A stretch of 64,000 nt of DNA from Vitrella brassicaformis (lineage: Eukaryota > Sar > Vitrellaceae), in assembly GCA_001179505.1 (NCBI GenBank), contig CDMY01000859.1, forward strand, positions 133,932 to 197,931. The letters are read 5' to 3'. The notes under the pieces were generated by a model. It saw nothing but the letters and a program-made list of their open reading frames with translations. It ran no database searches and had not been told where the DNA came from. How positions within the stretch are numbered: position 1 is the first letter of the stretch; every line of letters begins with the position of its first letter. Positions 32,608 through 43,090 of the stretch are shown here, one piece after another. Made by a program: the position numbers and the translations under genes.

Positions 32608-34751
32608 ATGAGGGCAACGATCCCACTTGGTTTGCTAGCGAAGCTTGTTCTTGCAGCTGCACACGCAGCAGCACTTGAGTGGACTTTATCACTGCAACTC
32701 ATCGCTCGCCCCTCTGCGTACGTCCCGGTGCCCGCTCCCCACGTGGAAACGAGATTCGTGGCATCATCTGCCCGCTCTGCTGGCGCCCGCTCATCGGCCC
32801 GCTCCTCTTCGTCCGCTCGGCGCGTGACATCGTCATCCCGTCGCGCTTCGCCGTCTTTTCGCTCTTCCCGGCGTGCCCCCTCCATTCCTCGCCGATTACA
32901 GCCTCGCACAAGCAGCGGGCGCCGCCCAACGAGCCGTGGACCGCCACGCATAGACAGCGCAAAGCGACTAAGGCCATCTGCCAGCCATCCACCCGAGAGG
33001 ACGGTGCGGCCAAGCGGCACTCGTCGGGCCGAGGTACGCCCAAGGCGGCAGGGCGATCCCCATGAGCACGAGCATGAGCGTCCAAGGCTGCCCAGGCAAT
33101 GGCGATGGGGCAGCCATCACGAGGCCGACCATGACGAGGACGAGATAAGACGGGGGCGTGGTTATTCGGCAGCGGAGTACCCATCCCCTCTGCACAGCCT
33201 CAGGCTGCCTCACATACGGAGAGCAAGGGTCTACACTGACGACGTGACCACATGGCCATCCGAATGGGCCGGACCGAGAGCTGATCGTCATGACCATGGC
33301 GACTCAAGAGACGAGGCTGAGAGGACCGAGTCCTCAAGGAGGGGCTTCTTCCTATCGCACACCGCGGCGGCTCTGCTGGGTGCAGCGGCTGTCGGTTTTG
33401 GGTCACCCATGGCGGCCCAGGCTGTGGTTCAGTTCGATCGAGGTCGTTATGGCGACAAAGAGCTCAAGATTGCAACCGTCAACAAGCTCAAGCAAACGGT
33501 CGGGCTGGCCATCACTGAGAAGCCGCATCTCGCAGGGCAGCTGGTGCGCCTCGCCATCTCCAATGCCCTCTCTTACGTTGCTGCCACAGGTGGGAGGCAT
33601 CACCCACCCTGCACACACACAGGAGTGAGCGCTGTCGCTTTGTTTGCTTTGTGTGTGTGCAGGTGAGGGTGGTTTGGACGGCAGCATTCGGGAGGAGGTC
33701 GACCAGCCCGAGAATGCAGATGTGCGTGAGGCAGTTGAGCTGCTCGAGAGGATCCGCAAGGACATCAAACGCACTAACGAGGTCACATTCGCCGACCTCC
33801 TCTCGTACGCAGGTAGGTGTTGTTACCTACGGACCCTGCAGCGGATTCATTGCACACGGAATGATTTGTTTGTCGGAACCAGGCGCTGAGGCTATTGAGC
33901 TTGTTGGCGGCCCTCGGTTCTCGCCCCAGCTCGGCCGTGGACAAACGATGGGTCCTTCGAAGACCTCAGCCCACTTCGACTGGGGCAAGATCGACGCCGC
34001 TGAGGCGGTGCGGGCATTCGAGAGAAGCGGAATGTCGCCGAAAGAGGCCGCTGTCATGATAAGTAAGCGCGCCATGGTGTGCCGACGGACAGGTGCATTC
34101 ATTCACTCATATGCTCATATGCTGCCTCGTGTGTCAGGCACTGTCGCATGGGTCGATCGTATCACGGCAAAGGAGGAGGCCCAGCGCGCAGAAAGAAAGA
34201 GCGACAATGATGATGATGACGACGATGACATTTTCCAAAGCGTGAGCATGAGACGGAAAGAGAGAAAGAGCGAGTGCACACCACACGAGTCCATTCCCTC
34301 GCCTGTGTGTGTGCAGGAGATCCCCGATACGCGAGTGGGGATGCAAAAGTATGGCGAGACACTGGGAGGCAAGTCGACCAAACTCACCGCTCAGTACCTC
34401 AAGAACCTCCTCAGAGGCGGAAACACCACGGAGCAAGCATCACGGTGAGGTGCAGACATGAGACATACCCATGGTTGGTATCGTATCAATCATCCTCTGC
34501 TCTGCGTGCGCAGGCTGGAGCTGGTGCTGCTCCAGAGCCCTCTGCGCGACTATGTGGAGGTGCGCATCACAACGAATAACCGATCGGTTAATTACAACTG
34601 TGCACTCGTGCGTTTCCTGCCCCGTGTATGTATTGTATGTGTGCTGCAGGCGTACGCCAAGGACAACAAGAGCTTCACGAAGGACATAGCGGAGGTGTAC
34701 CAGAAGCTGTCGCTGGCAGGAGCATCCTACTCGTCCACACTCTTCACGTGA
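32608..34751 (+). CDS. Thylakoid-lumen class I peroxidase homologue (TL29/APX4-like), haem histidines missing
   Basis: The N-terminus has a secretory-type signal (LLAKLVLAAAHAAA), then a long Ser/Arg-rich stretch. A twin-arginine thylakoid signal follows (RRGFFLSHTAAALLGAAAVG ... MAAQA, about 33340-33420). This three-part leader fits targeting through a complex plastid to the lumen. The mature part follows the plant-type peroxidase fold: LVRLA, EGGLDGSIREE, NEVTFADLLSYAGAEAIELV and GGPRFSPQLGR. At the distal site the usual W-H-D after LVRLA is I-S-N (codons 33556-33564). The proximal helix reads EAAVMIS-TVAWVDRI across an intron near 34063-34138, with no histidine. A haem peroxidase activity is therefore unlikely. 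Plant TL29/APX4 is a lumenal relative that also lost catalytic residues. The start is at 32608, just after a tiny upstream ORF. Confidence 0.8.
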
Positions 34752-35097
34752 TTGATTCATGATTCACCAAGTCGACCGACTGACTGACTGAGGGACAGAA
34801 AACCCCTCCACTGTGTGATAAGGATGGTTGGGTGGATGAAAGAGATAAGGGGCCGCGGAGGGAGGGGCATCGGACAAAGTGATAAGGGAGGGGCAGTGCT
34901 CTTTGTCGTCACGCCACATGCGTGCATTCTTACTCTCTCACTGGTCTCTCTCTCTGTCGACCCGTACACACATGTATTTGCTATGCATCCATCTTTGCAG
35001 TGCTCTTTTTCATCATATGTGCATCTATGGACAGACTGGCCTAGACACAGCAAGCCTAAACCGTGAAATTTACATCGACCGTTGAACGTTAGCTTGG
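34752..35097. other. Intergenic spacer
   Basis: These 346 bases lie between two tandem plus-strand genes. No coding region or RNA gene is visible, and no clear copy of the GCGAGCT element is present. Confidence 0.4.
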
Positions 35098-36500
35098 ATG
35101 CTTGGCGCGGTGGAAAACAGCGGCAGGACGATATCGTTGGGCGCCATTGTTGTGTCCCTTCTGCTGGCGCTGTCCATCAAGCTCTCCAACCTGTCCATCT
35201 CGGCTGACGCCGCACCCTCAGGAACAGAATCCGATGCTGCTGACTCACAACAACACAAGACCCTTCTCAAGGGCGACGATGAGCACGCGCAGCAGCACCA
35301 GACAGAGGAGGAGGCTGGCACAGGGCCTGGCACAGGGCCAGTGAGCCGCTCTGGCCGAGCACCGCCCGCCAGAGACGAAGGGAAGCACCGCGGCAACGAT
35401 GGGAATTCCTTGCTGAAGGGACGCAAGCAGGCAGAGATCACAGGCGTCAGCAAAAACCCGTTCGCCAATTTTCCGGTGAACTGACTGCTTGCGATGTGAC
35501 GATGGCTTCTTTCTGTCTGTCTGAGTGTTCAGCTGTCCGACCAGACTGTGGGCATCCGCCTCTTCAGCGTCGCCCCGACAATCCCCCCGACAGTCTTCGG
35601 TAGGCAAGGCCACAGGCAGCTTGTCGAATGATGCCTGCCTGCCTGCCGCCTGTTGCTGCGCCGTGATTCCATCGTGCAGGAGTTGCGACTTCCAACACCG
35701 TCTACATCCTTGTAAGTCAGACAGGCAAAGACAGGCCGAGGAGCCCGAGGAATAATGCTTGTTTTGTGTGAGTTGCGCAGGTGCGTGATAGTGACGGTGA
35801 CGTCAAGGCGGTGTCCCAGGGGTCGAACGACCAGTTCAACGACAAGTTCAACAACGTGCCGGCGGAGGGACGATTCAAGGTCGAGAGAGGGCTTAACAGA
35901 CAGGTAAAGTTTTGGTCAACCCCTTTGCACTCGAACGGCATCCTTTTGCCTTGTGTCTTGTGCCCCTGCCCTGCAGTTCGGGCGTGGCGATTCACAGGTG
36001 GTAGATTTCAACGATCAGCGTGAGTATCGTTCCTTCCGCTACGCTGGCCCGGGGTGCACATCTGCCACATTTGACCCCTGCTACCTGGGATGGAGGCAAC
36101 TTGGAGACAACCAGTTCGTCCTTACCGTGGAGCCAATCAGCCTCAGCAATGCGGGCGGCGACCGGCTCCGCAACAAGTCATGGTGCCCGGGGAGAGAAGG
36201 GGTGATACAACCACCGGTGCCAAGAGCAATGTGTGGGTGTCTCAGGGCGGTTTTGGGAGGCGCATTGATCCCATCGGATGCGTACTTCGGTGACGATGCC
36301 ACCTGGCGATGGGTCTCGATCACAAACAACGTCCCTGGTGAGACGACACGGACGGGCAGGAACCATAATGTTCCTAAGTGTTTTGTGTTCCCTCACCGCT
36401 CACAGGTGAGTTTGGCACCATCAGCATGATCCTAGTCGAGCCCAAGGAGCAGTTCGCCTGGCTGGGTGCGGTGGAGTGCAACGGATGCTCATTCGGGTAA
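35098..36500 (+). CDS. Unknown secretory or type II membrane protein (multi-exon)
   Basis: The start codon at 35098 leads into a hydrophobic N-terminal helix (ISLGAIVVSLLLALSI), which is a signal peptide or anchor. A Gln/Glu/Lys-rich low-complexity segment follows. Exons that join cleanly give LSDQTVGIRLFSVAPTIPPT, GVATSNTVYIL, VRDSDGDVKAVSQGSNDQFN and FGRGDSQVVDFNDQ. The last exon (EFGTISMILVEPKEQF) stops at 36500. The alternation of short hydrophobic and polar stretches suggests an all-beta ectodomain, but no family is recognised. Splicing between 36020 and 36330 is ambiguous. Gene 32608-34751 lies upstream in the same direction, with no evidence of functional linkage. Confidence 0.6.
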
Positions 36501-37090
36501 CACTGGTGAGCGGGGCCGCTGTCACTTCGTGCCCAGCTGTTTTGTACGGGGCCGGGCGAAGTCAGTTTTTCTGTCTGTATCGTACCGTCCCCATTTGTGT
36601 ACCACCTCACCTGTCTGTCTATTTGACTGACTTGAGCTGGGCTGGGCTGGGCTGACCAATCGCACATTGCCTGCCATGCGTGTCCTCCTCGTGTTGTGTG
36701 TGTGTGTGTGTGTGTGTGTGTGGTTGGTTATTTGTTCGTATCGTGAGTGCAGTGAGTGCTCTGCAGTGAGAGGTCTCTCTTGCACTTCCATCTCCTGGGC
36801 TGTGTTTGTCAGTCAGTGATACCTACCTTCCTTGATGTTGCATGACCGTGTGACCGTGTGGCGTGGCATGGTCCAGCTGCATCGCATCAAGCCATACATA
36901 TCTCCTGGTACATGGTGGCACACGTGCATTCTCGAGGATGGGACATCCAAACATATACACAGACACTTACAGACAGACAGACAGACCTAAGCACGCATCA
37001 ATCAGTGCACGCCACGCCCTCCTCGCTATACACAGACAGACAGACACATCCACACAGCCATACATACACACCACCCCCTACATCAGTGAC
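36501..37090. other. Convergent intergenic region with TG and CAGA repeats
   Basis: The region holds a perfect TG run (about 36697-36721) and CAGA/CAGACA runs near 36970-36990 and 37030-37045. There is no coding signal. Genes converge from both sides, so it should contain two 3' UTRs. Confidence 0.5.
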
Positions 37091-40000
37091 TCAGCGACCC
37101 CCCATTACCCCCTGCACCAGCCTCCTCTCCGCCCATCCGCACCACACACCCCACGAACCGCCCCAAGACAACACCTGGCCCTTGGCGACAAACGGGCTGA
37201 GTGTGGGAGACGACGAGGCCGCGATATAGTAAATGCCGCTCGCCAGCACTAAGAAAGCGGGCACCAGACGACCAGCCAGGAGCCAGCCAACGACAGTGTA
37301 GTTCTCAGCTTGATCGTCGCCGTCTTGTTCCTGCTGGGCCGCCTCGCACGTCGACCCCTCACGCGTAGATGGGTCGCCCCCGTGCTGGCTCTTGAGCTCT
37401 CCTGCAGCGCTGTCTTGCTCTGATGCCAATGTCGGCTTGCGGCTTCGTAGCTGGGTGCCGGGTGGGTCAGCCGATGGCATGACAGACTGCTCAGTGCCAT
37501 CCGTGTGATGGTCGCCAGAGGGTGGGTGTGTCGCTTCTGATAGAGTGACGTGGCGATGGACAACGGTCGCGACGGCGAGGAAGGGCAGCGCCATGCCGGC
37601 GAAGTACACCAGCAGCAGAGAGACAGCAGCGTGGGTCGAGAGAGGCGGCGGGACCATCATGGAGTGGTGTGTGGGGAAGGTGTCTTGTATGAGGGCCATG
37701 AATGGCCCGATGCACGGCGTCCACGTGAGGCTGGTGGCCAGGCCGCCCAGCACCGCACCAGCCGCAGTATCGACAACCACCTGCACACACAGCAGACAGA
37801 AAGGAGGGAGGAAAAGAATTGAGGCGTACCGTACCCGACAAGTGTGCATGGTGTTGGTTCTCGTCGGCTGGTATACCGTGTCGAATTGCATGGATGAGAG
37901 GACGAACAAGTCACTCAAGTCCTGGCGGCCCGTCCTGCGGGCGACGTATGCAGCAGTGCCGTAGAGACCAGGGAGGGAGAGGAGGGTCGCCCACACCAAA
38001 TACAGCACACCAGCAACCTACAAGCAGACACAACACGAGCAGGCTCGTGATCACTGACTGGTACATTCTCCCATCCGATGCTTCTCACCTTCAGCCGTAT
38101 TTCCGATTGCAGCGCGAGCGTCTCATCCACAATGTTCGCCTGGATAGGCTCGGTCGTCAGCTTCGCCCCCACATAAGCCATGCCCATAGACGCAAACAAC
38201 AGACTGACGCCAAGCACCTCCGGCCAGCAGTACCGAGCCCACCACACCTCCACACGCCGGCTGCATCTCGCAATGCGCACCATGCCGGCAACTGCGGCCA
38301 TGGATGGCACGATGAGGGAGCCGCTGCACGTCGATACGCTACCGAATAGCCCCGCTGCGAATGCGCCGGCGACCGACACCAACACGTGGATGAGCCAGTG
38401 AACACCATAGAACAGCCCGTCTCCCCGCCGCCCAGTGTCTCGCCGCTCAAAGGGCGGCGAAGCGAGGGGGGATGAGACAGAGTCAGGCTGGCGCCGGCCG
38501 TCGAGCAGCAGGGAGGTCATCCAGTGGCTGGATGGGGTCATGAGGGGCGAGATGCTGCTCGTTGTTTCCAGGACGCTTTCGTAGGTCTGAATGAGGTCGT
38601 TCTCGAGAACCAGCTGGGCGGACTTGGCGAGATAGTACCCATCATCCTGACAGGCGAAGGACATGCAAGGGTCATCGATGTGTCTCATACCTCCCTGCCC
38701 TCTCACCAGATATGTCTTTGATTCCTGGAAGAGCCCCAGTGTCATCAGTCCCGCCTCCAGACACTCCGCCCACATCGGCACACCGCCCTCCTCACCTCCC
38801 AGCCAGCCGCCCATGTGGTAAAGAGCCAACCTTACACACGAGTAGGCAGCCATGCCGTTGTCCTCGATCGTCTTGTGCAGCGAGATGGCGTCGCCAGGCG
38901 ACGCGAAAAGGGATATGTCCGCATCATGGGGGTTGCGGTCGATGAAGCCGCCGAAGAGAGGGTCGTAGTTGCGAGACAGGAGGACATGCGCCAGGCGATC
39001 GATAAGGGAGAGGAGGGATGGCTTCTCGCGCTGGAAACGGGTGCAGATGTGGAGGTCGGCAGGGGGATGGTCACCACAGACGCTTTCGAGTGCTTCCAGG
39101 GTCTGGATTGCCCCGAGGAGGACAGCAGAGGTGTCTGCCAGGTTGCCGCGGGTGCCTCCCGCCCGGCCGCCGGCATAGAAGTGATAGACGCCGCGATCGG
39201 TCATCAGGTCGCCATCGATAAAGGCCAGAGTGTCGAGAGCCTTCTCGCACCCCACCTGCCGCAACTCCATGTCCGCCGAGTGCCGGCAGAGCCAGGCCAT
39301 CGTGATGACGGCCTCCCCATTGCCATCTGCGTATTTCGTCGGGTCGACTCTCGGTGCCGGCAGGGCCTCTGATGGCCGTTCCGTGTGTGCGTAATATGCG
39401 TCCTCGCCGTTGACGTCCATGCTGCCGAAGAAGCCGCCCGCCGTGCTGTCCCACCACCGTTCGGTGATGAAGGCCATCGTGCGTGTGACGACGTCATCGA
39501 GGGTCGATCTGACGGCGTCTATAGCGTCTCGAGGCGATGTGGCATTGAGAATGGGGGGAATGGACGAGGTGGGAAGGCCGTCCTTGATGGGCGCGAGAAC
39601 CTGGAAAAGCAAGCGCCTTTTGTCTTGTCGTCAGCGAGTAATGTTGGTTGATGGTGCATTAAGCTTACATGTTGCAAGTGGGCGAATGTTCGCAGCATTT
39701 TGACGTTGTCGACGAGCATCTTCTCATAATGCGGCGGGGTCCACTGACGCGTGGTGCCGTACCGATGGAATCCGCCCTCTACCGGGTCCCAGAGGCTGCC
39801 ACACGACAAACGTGACAACAGCAATATCACGTCCACCACCCATCCATGGCTGCGCTGCCCCTGCCTGCCTTCCGTCCCTGGTTACTTGTACTTGCCCTGT
39901 GTCATTTGCTCCATTGTGGTGTACATGCCCATGAGCGTCCCCACAGCTACATCCGCCCACCTCCCCCCGACCCTTTCAAACATGTCCACACTGTAGTCCA

Positions 40001-40903
40001 CCGACAGGGCATGGGGGAACTTGGCTCCATTGCCGAAGCCGCCCCACTGCCCGTCGAATAAAGGGGGGATGGACGACGTATACCGTTCGTGGAAGGCCTG
40101 CAGGGCCGCATGTGTCGGCAGGGAGAGGGGGCGCGCTGCGGCGGCTGTGAGGGCTTGCTCCAGCTGCTCGAGTGATGGTCTCTTGTCGCCTGGATGGCCG
40201 TCGACGTACCGCTGCCTCCAGTTACCAGCCGTCGTGACATCATTTGCCGCCTGTCCCTCGTGCCGCATCCTCTCAAAAACGTCGATCGCCTTGAGGAGAA
40301 TCCCTCGTATCTGCTCGGGCGGCCTCGGCCCGCTCCAGCCATACACTCGCCTCGGCACACCACCCCCTCCCTCATCCGAGCGTGGCGGCAGCAGAATCAC
40401 CGACGAAGGCCAGCCGCCCTCGAGCCATTGCTTGGTGAGGTCAGCACGCTTGTCGGCGTCCACATAGACGAGATGGAAGTGCTGTGCGAGGGTGTCAGCG
40501 ACCATTGGGTGGAAGAGGTAGTCTTCGCTCTCGTACACTTCGCACCAGTAGCACCACGCCGGCGCCGTGAGGAGCAGGAAGATGGGCCGGGGCGAGGCAG
40601 CGGCCGCGGCAAACGTGGACGCCCTGCAACCACACGCAGACAACACGCAACATGCATCGTTGCCATGTGACGGGTTCGGCCGTGTGTGTGATGTGTTGTA
40701 ATGGACCTGTAGTCCATCCAGGGCATGCGGCCTTTGAGGGCCTCTGCCTTGCTGTATGTGTACTTGAACTCTTCATGGTCGGTCTCGCGCGGGATAGGCG
40801 CCTTCACAGCCGCAGCACCCAGCCCCGATGAATCAGAAATGAAAATCAACGACGAGAACAGAAGATGCCCCACAAGCAGGCTCCGAATCACCCCTCCGGC
40901 CAT
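37091..40903 (-). CDS. DUF255 thioredoxin - glycosidase-fold - CcdA/DsbD-like membrane protein (multi-exon)
   Basis: The ATG at 40903 opens a signal sequence or anchor (SLLVGHLLFSSLIFI). A DUF255 (YyaL/SPATA20-type) thioredoxin domain follows with an intact C-Y-W-C (codons 40542-40553) in APAWCYWCEVYESEDY, then the family's six-hairpin-like part (PHYEKMLVDNVKMLRTFAHL, about 39680-39740; NYDPLFGGFIDRNP, about 38930-38980). Known DUF255 proteins end there. This one continues with a polytopic membrane region. GLFGSVSTCSGSLIVPS (Cys near 38326) and LATSLTWTPCIGPFMALI (Cys near 37712) match the two Cys/Pro-containing helices of CcdA/DsbD, which pass electrons across membranes. Further helices lie between (VLYLVWATLLSLPGLYG) and after (TVVGWLLAGRLVPAFLVLAS). 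A role as a transmembrane thiol-electron conduit with its own thioredoxin is inferred. The membrane it sits in is unknown. Confidence 0.85.
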
Positions 40904-40943
40904 CCGGGCAACCACTTCAAAACAACAAGGGTCGCTGTTTTTC

Positions 40944-40952
40944 CAAGCTCGC
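40944..40952. promoter_or_regulatory. GCGAGCTTG-type upstream element in a divergent promoter
   Basis: CAAGCTCGC lies in the 117-bp region between the divergent starts at 40903 (-) and 41021 (+), 41-49 bp from the minus start. It is one of the recurring copies in the window. Confidence 0.4.
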
Positions 40953-41020
40953 ACGAGAGGGAAAGGAGGAGGGATTTTTGTAGCCTTCGGGGCTGTGGTG
41001 AGGGCTGGTGGTGTGTCAAG

Positions 41021-41612
41021 ATGATACGCCTGTCGAAGCCCCGCCTGCTGTTGGCGTCTACGACGCACTACCTGCGTCGCAAGTACTGGATCCTGTGTTG
41101 GTCGCTGACAGATCCCATGGTGGTGGACTACTTCTTCGAAAAGTTCATGAGATGGCAGTACTACGATGTGCCGGTCAGCCAGCCAGCCACGGCGGGAGAG
41201 AGGAGACACATACCATGGAGCTCGTGTGGTGTGGTGTGTTGTGTTGTGTGCAGTCGTACAACTATATGTTTGCTGGAGCCCTGGGCATCGGCATCTGCTC
41301 GGCCTGCTACTTCAGAGTCTCGTTCTTCTGTCCACAAGTCTCGTAAGTGTTCCTTGATGGCCTCCAGTGCTTCCCTTCCTGTGCTGCTCTGCTGTCACAC
41401 TGTGTGTGTGTGTGTGTTTGTGCAGGGTTCGCCGGTCTGACCGGCACAAGGCCCTTCCGGATCAGCACCGCACCCACGCCCACGCGCTGCCGTACTTCAA
41501 CCACCACCTCCGGTATGTATGGGCCCACACCGCACGCCACACCAACACACAGCACACACAGCCACACACACACACGTGTGCTGTCTGTCTGTCTGTCGTT
41601 GGCCCCCCCACA

Positions 41613-41643
<31 letters not shown>

Positions 41644-42070
41644 GTGTGTGTGTTGTCAGCAACTGGGTGTTGAAGTGGCGTGCGAGTTTGATCGACAACG
41701 AGCCTGACTTCCAGGGTGACCATCCGTGGGGCATCCGTCCGCCCCGCCAGATGGGCTACCAGCGCTGCCCCTGGTTCCTCCCATTCCCCTACCAGTACAT
41801 CATGAACGTCCCCCACTACGAGAGAACCACACACGCAGCTATGGAGGAATACTACGAGGTCAGATATATACAGCCATCTAGCAGGGACGGACGGACGGAC
41901 GGAGGGAGGGAGCACAACAGCCACCCATGTTTGTCTGTGTCTGTCTGTGTGTGTGTGTGTGTGTTTAGCGCATCGGGTACTACGGCAAGACCAGGTACCG
42001 GTTCGGCATCCACCACGACCAGCAGGAGGGCGAGGGCCTCCCGGAGCCCGACGAGGAGGAATTGGAGTGA
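41021..42070 (+). CDS. Small single-span protein, probably mitochondrial, function unknown (multi-exon)
   Basis: The ATG at 41021 begins an arginine/lysine-rich, serine-containing N-terminus without acidic residues (MIRLSKPRLLLASTTHYLRR), typical of a mitochondrial presequence. One membrane helix follows (YMFAGALGIGICSACYF, about 41260-41310). A conserved-looking, aromatic- and proline-rich C-terminal domain comes next (YFNHHLRNWVLKWRASLIDN, HPWGIRPPRQMGYQRCPWF, YYGKTRYRFGIHHDQQ) with an acidic tail stopping at 42070. Size and layout resemble accessory subunits of respiratory complexes or ATP synthase in alveolates, but I cannot name the family. It is transcribed divergently from the DUF255-CcdA gene with only 117 bp between starts. 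Confidence 0.65.
41590..41650. repeat. CTGT tetranucleotide repeat in an intron
   Basis: CTGT repeats run at about 41582-41596 and 41613-41642 in an intron of the gene at 41021-42070, continuing into a TG run before the acceptor. Similar CTGT runs lie in introns or spacers near 46851-46873, 47090-47112 and 63451-63468. Confidence 0.8.
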
Positions 42071-43090
42071 TCCACACACACTCACACAGATAGCACACAT
42101 GGCACACGCGACACACCACACCACGCACACTCGCTCGACCAGAAGTGAGGGAGGGCATGCGTTGATGGGCGTCGTGTTGGGCCGGTGTGGTGTGCGGCGG
42201 TGCTTTCAAAAAGTGTTTGGCTGACCGAAGTGGCTGCCTGGCTGACGTGTAACATGATCTAACTCACTCATCCTCTCCTCTCCATCCTCATCTGTCCGAT
42301 CGTCTGCTCGTCCTGTGTGTGTGCCTGTCTGCGGTTCTGTCCTGGCTGTCTTTTGAACGGGAGAGCTAGGGTTGCGCCGCAGCGGCAGGCAGAACACAGG
42401 CGGGCGAGGGCAGGAGGGCAATGGATGGATGGACCATTCATGTGGTGCTGTTGTATGTATGGTCACTGACTGGGGTGTGCTCCACTGCTGTCTGTCTCTC
42501 TGTGGGCGAGGAGGAGTTGCGTCGGGTGGCTTGGCTCGCGGTTGTGTCTTCCAGCGTGTGTCAGTGTGGACAGCTACACGGCACGGGTGAATCCATCCCT
42601 CCGGATGCATCTGTTCCGTGTACGATGGCCGCTCCGACACACACTGGACGACACGAACATGAGACGAGCAAGCACAAGGTGGTTTCGTACGTGCGGAGAG
42701 GGGCGAGAGATCTGTAGCTCTGCCAGAAGCGCGCAGCCGAGAGCTTTTTTGACACACCCACAGCCGCACCGCACTACACCTGCTGCTGTAGAGTAGGCGG
42801 CTACCGAGAAGACAGCTGACTGACTGACGGATAGGGCGTTGAGCGAATGTGACTCAGAAATCTACCGCCACGGCGATGTGCTGTGAAGGCCAATTCATGC
42901 AGTAGTATGCCAACGCGTCTCGGAATGATGAGTCATCACCATCGCACCACACAGGCACAAAATCGACAGACACATCAGGCAGGCCAAATAGGGTCTGTCT
43001 GTCTCCCGGACAAAGCGCTAGCACCTAGAGAAGAGATGACGAAGCACCTTCCTTTCACAGTTGACTGCATGCATTGCAATGGTACATCAA
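42071..43090. other. Convergent intergenic region, no gene seen
   Basis: About 1 kb lies between convergent stops at 42070 and 43091. Several open frames exist, but their composition is repeat-like and no domain or splice chain is visible. Confidence 0.4.

Noticed and set aside
38815-39372. Plus-strand open frame antisense to the DUF255-CcdA gene
   Set aside because: The minus strand here encodes recognisable DUF255-family sequence without stops; the plus frame is a shadow.
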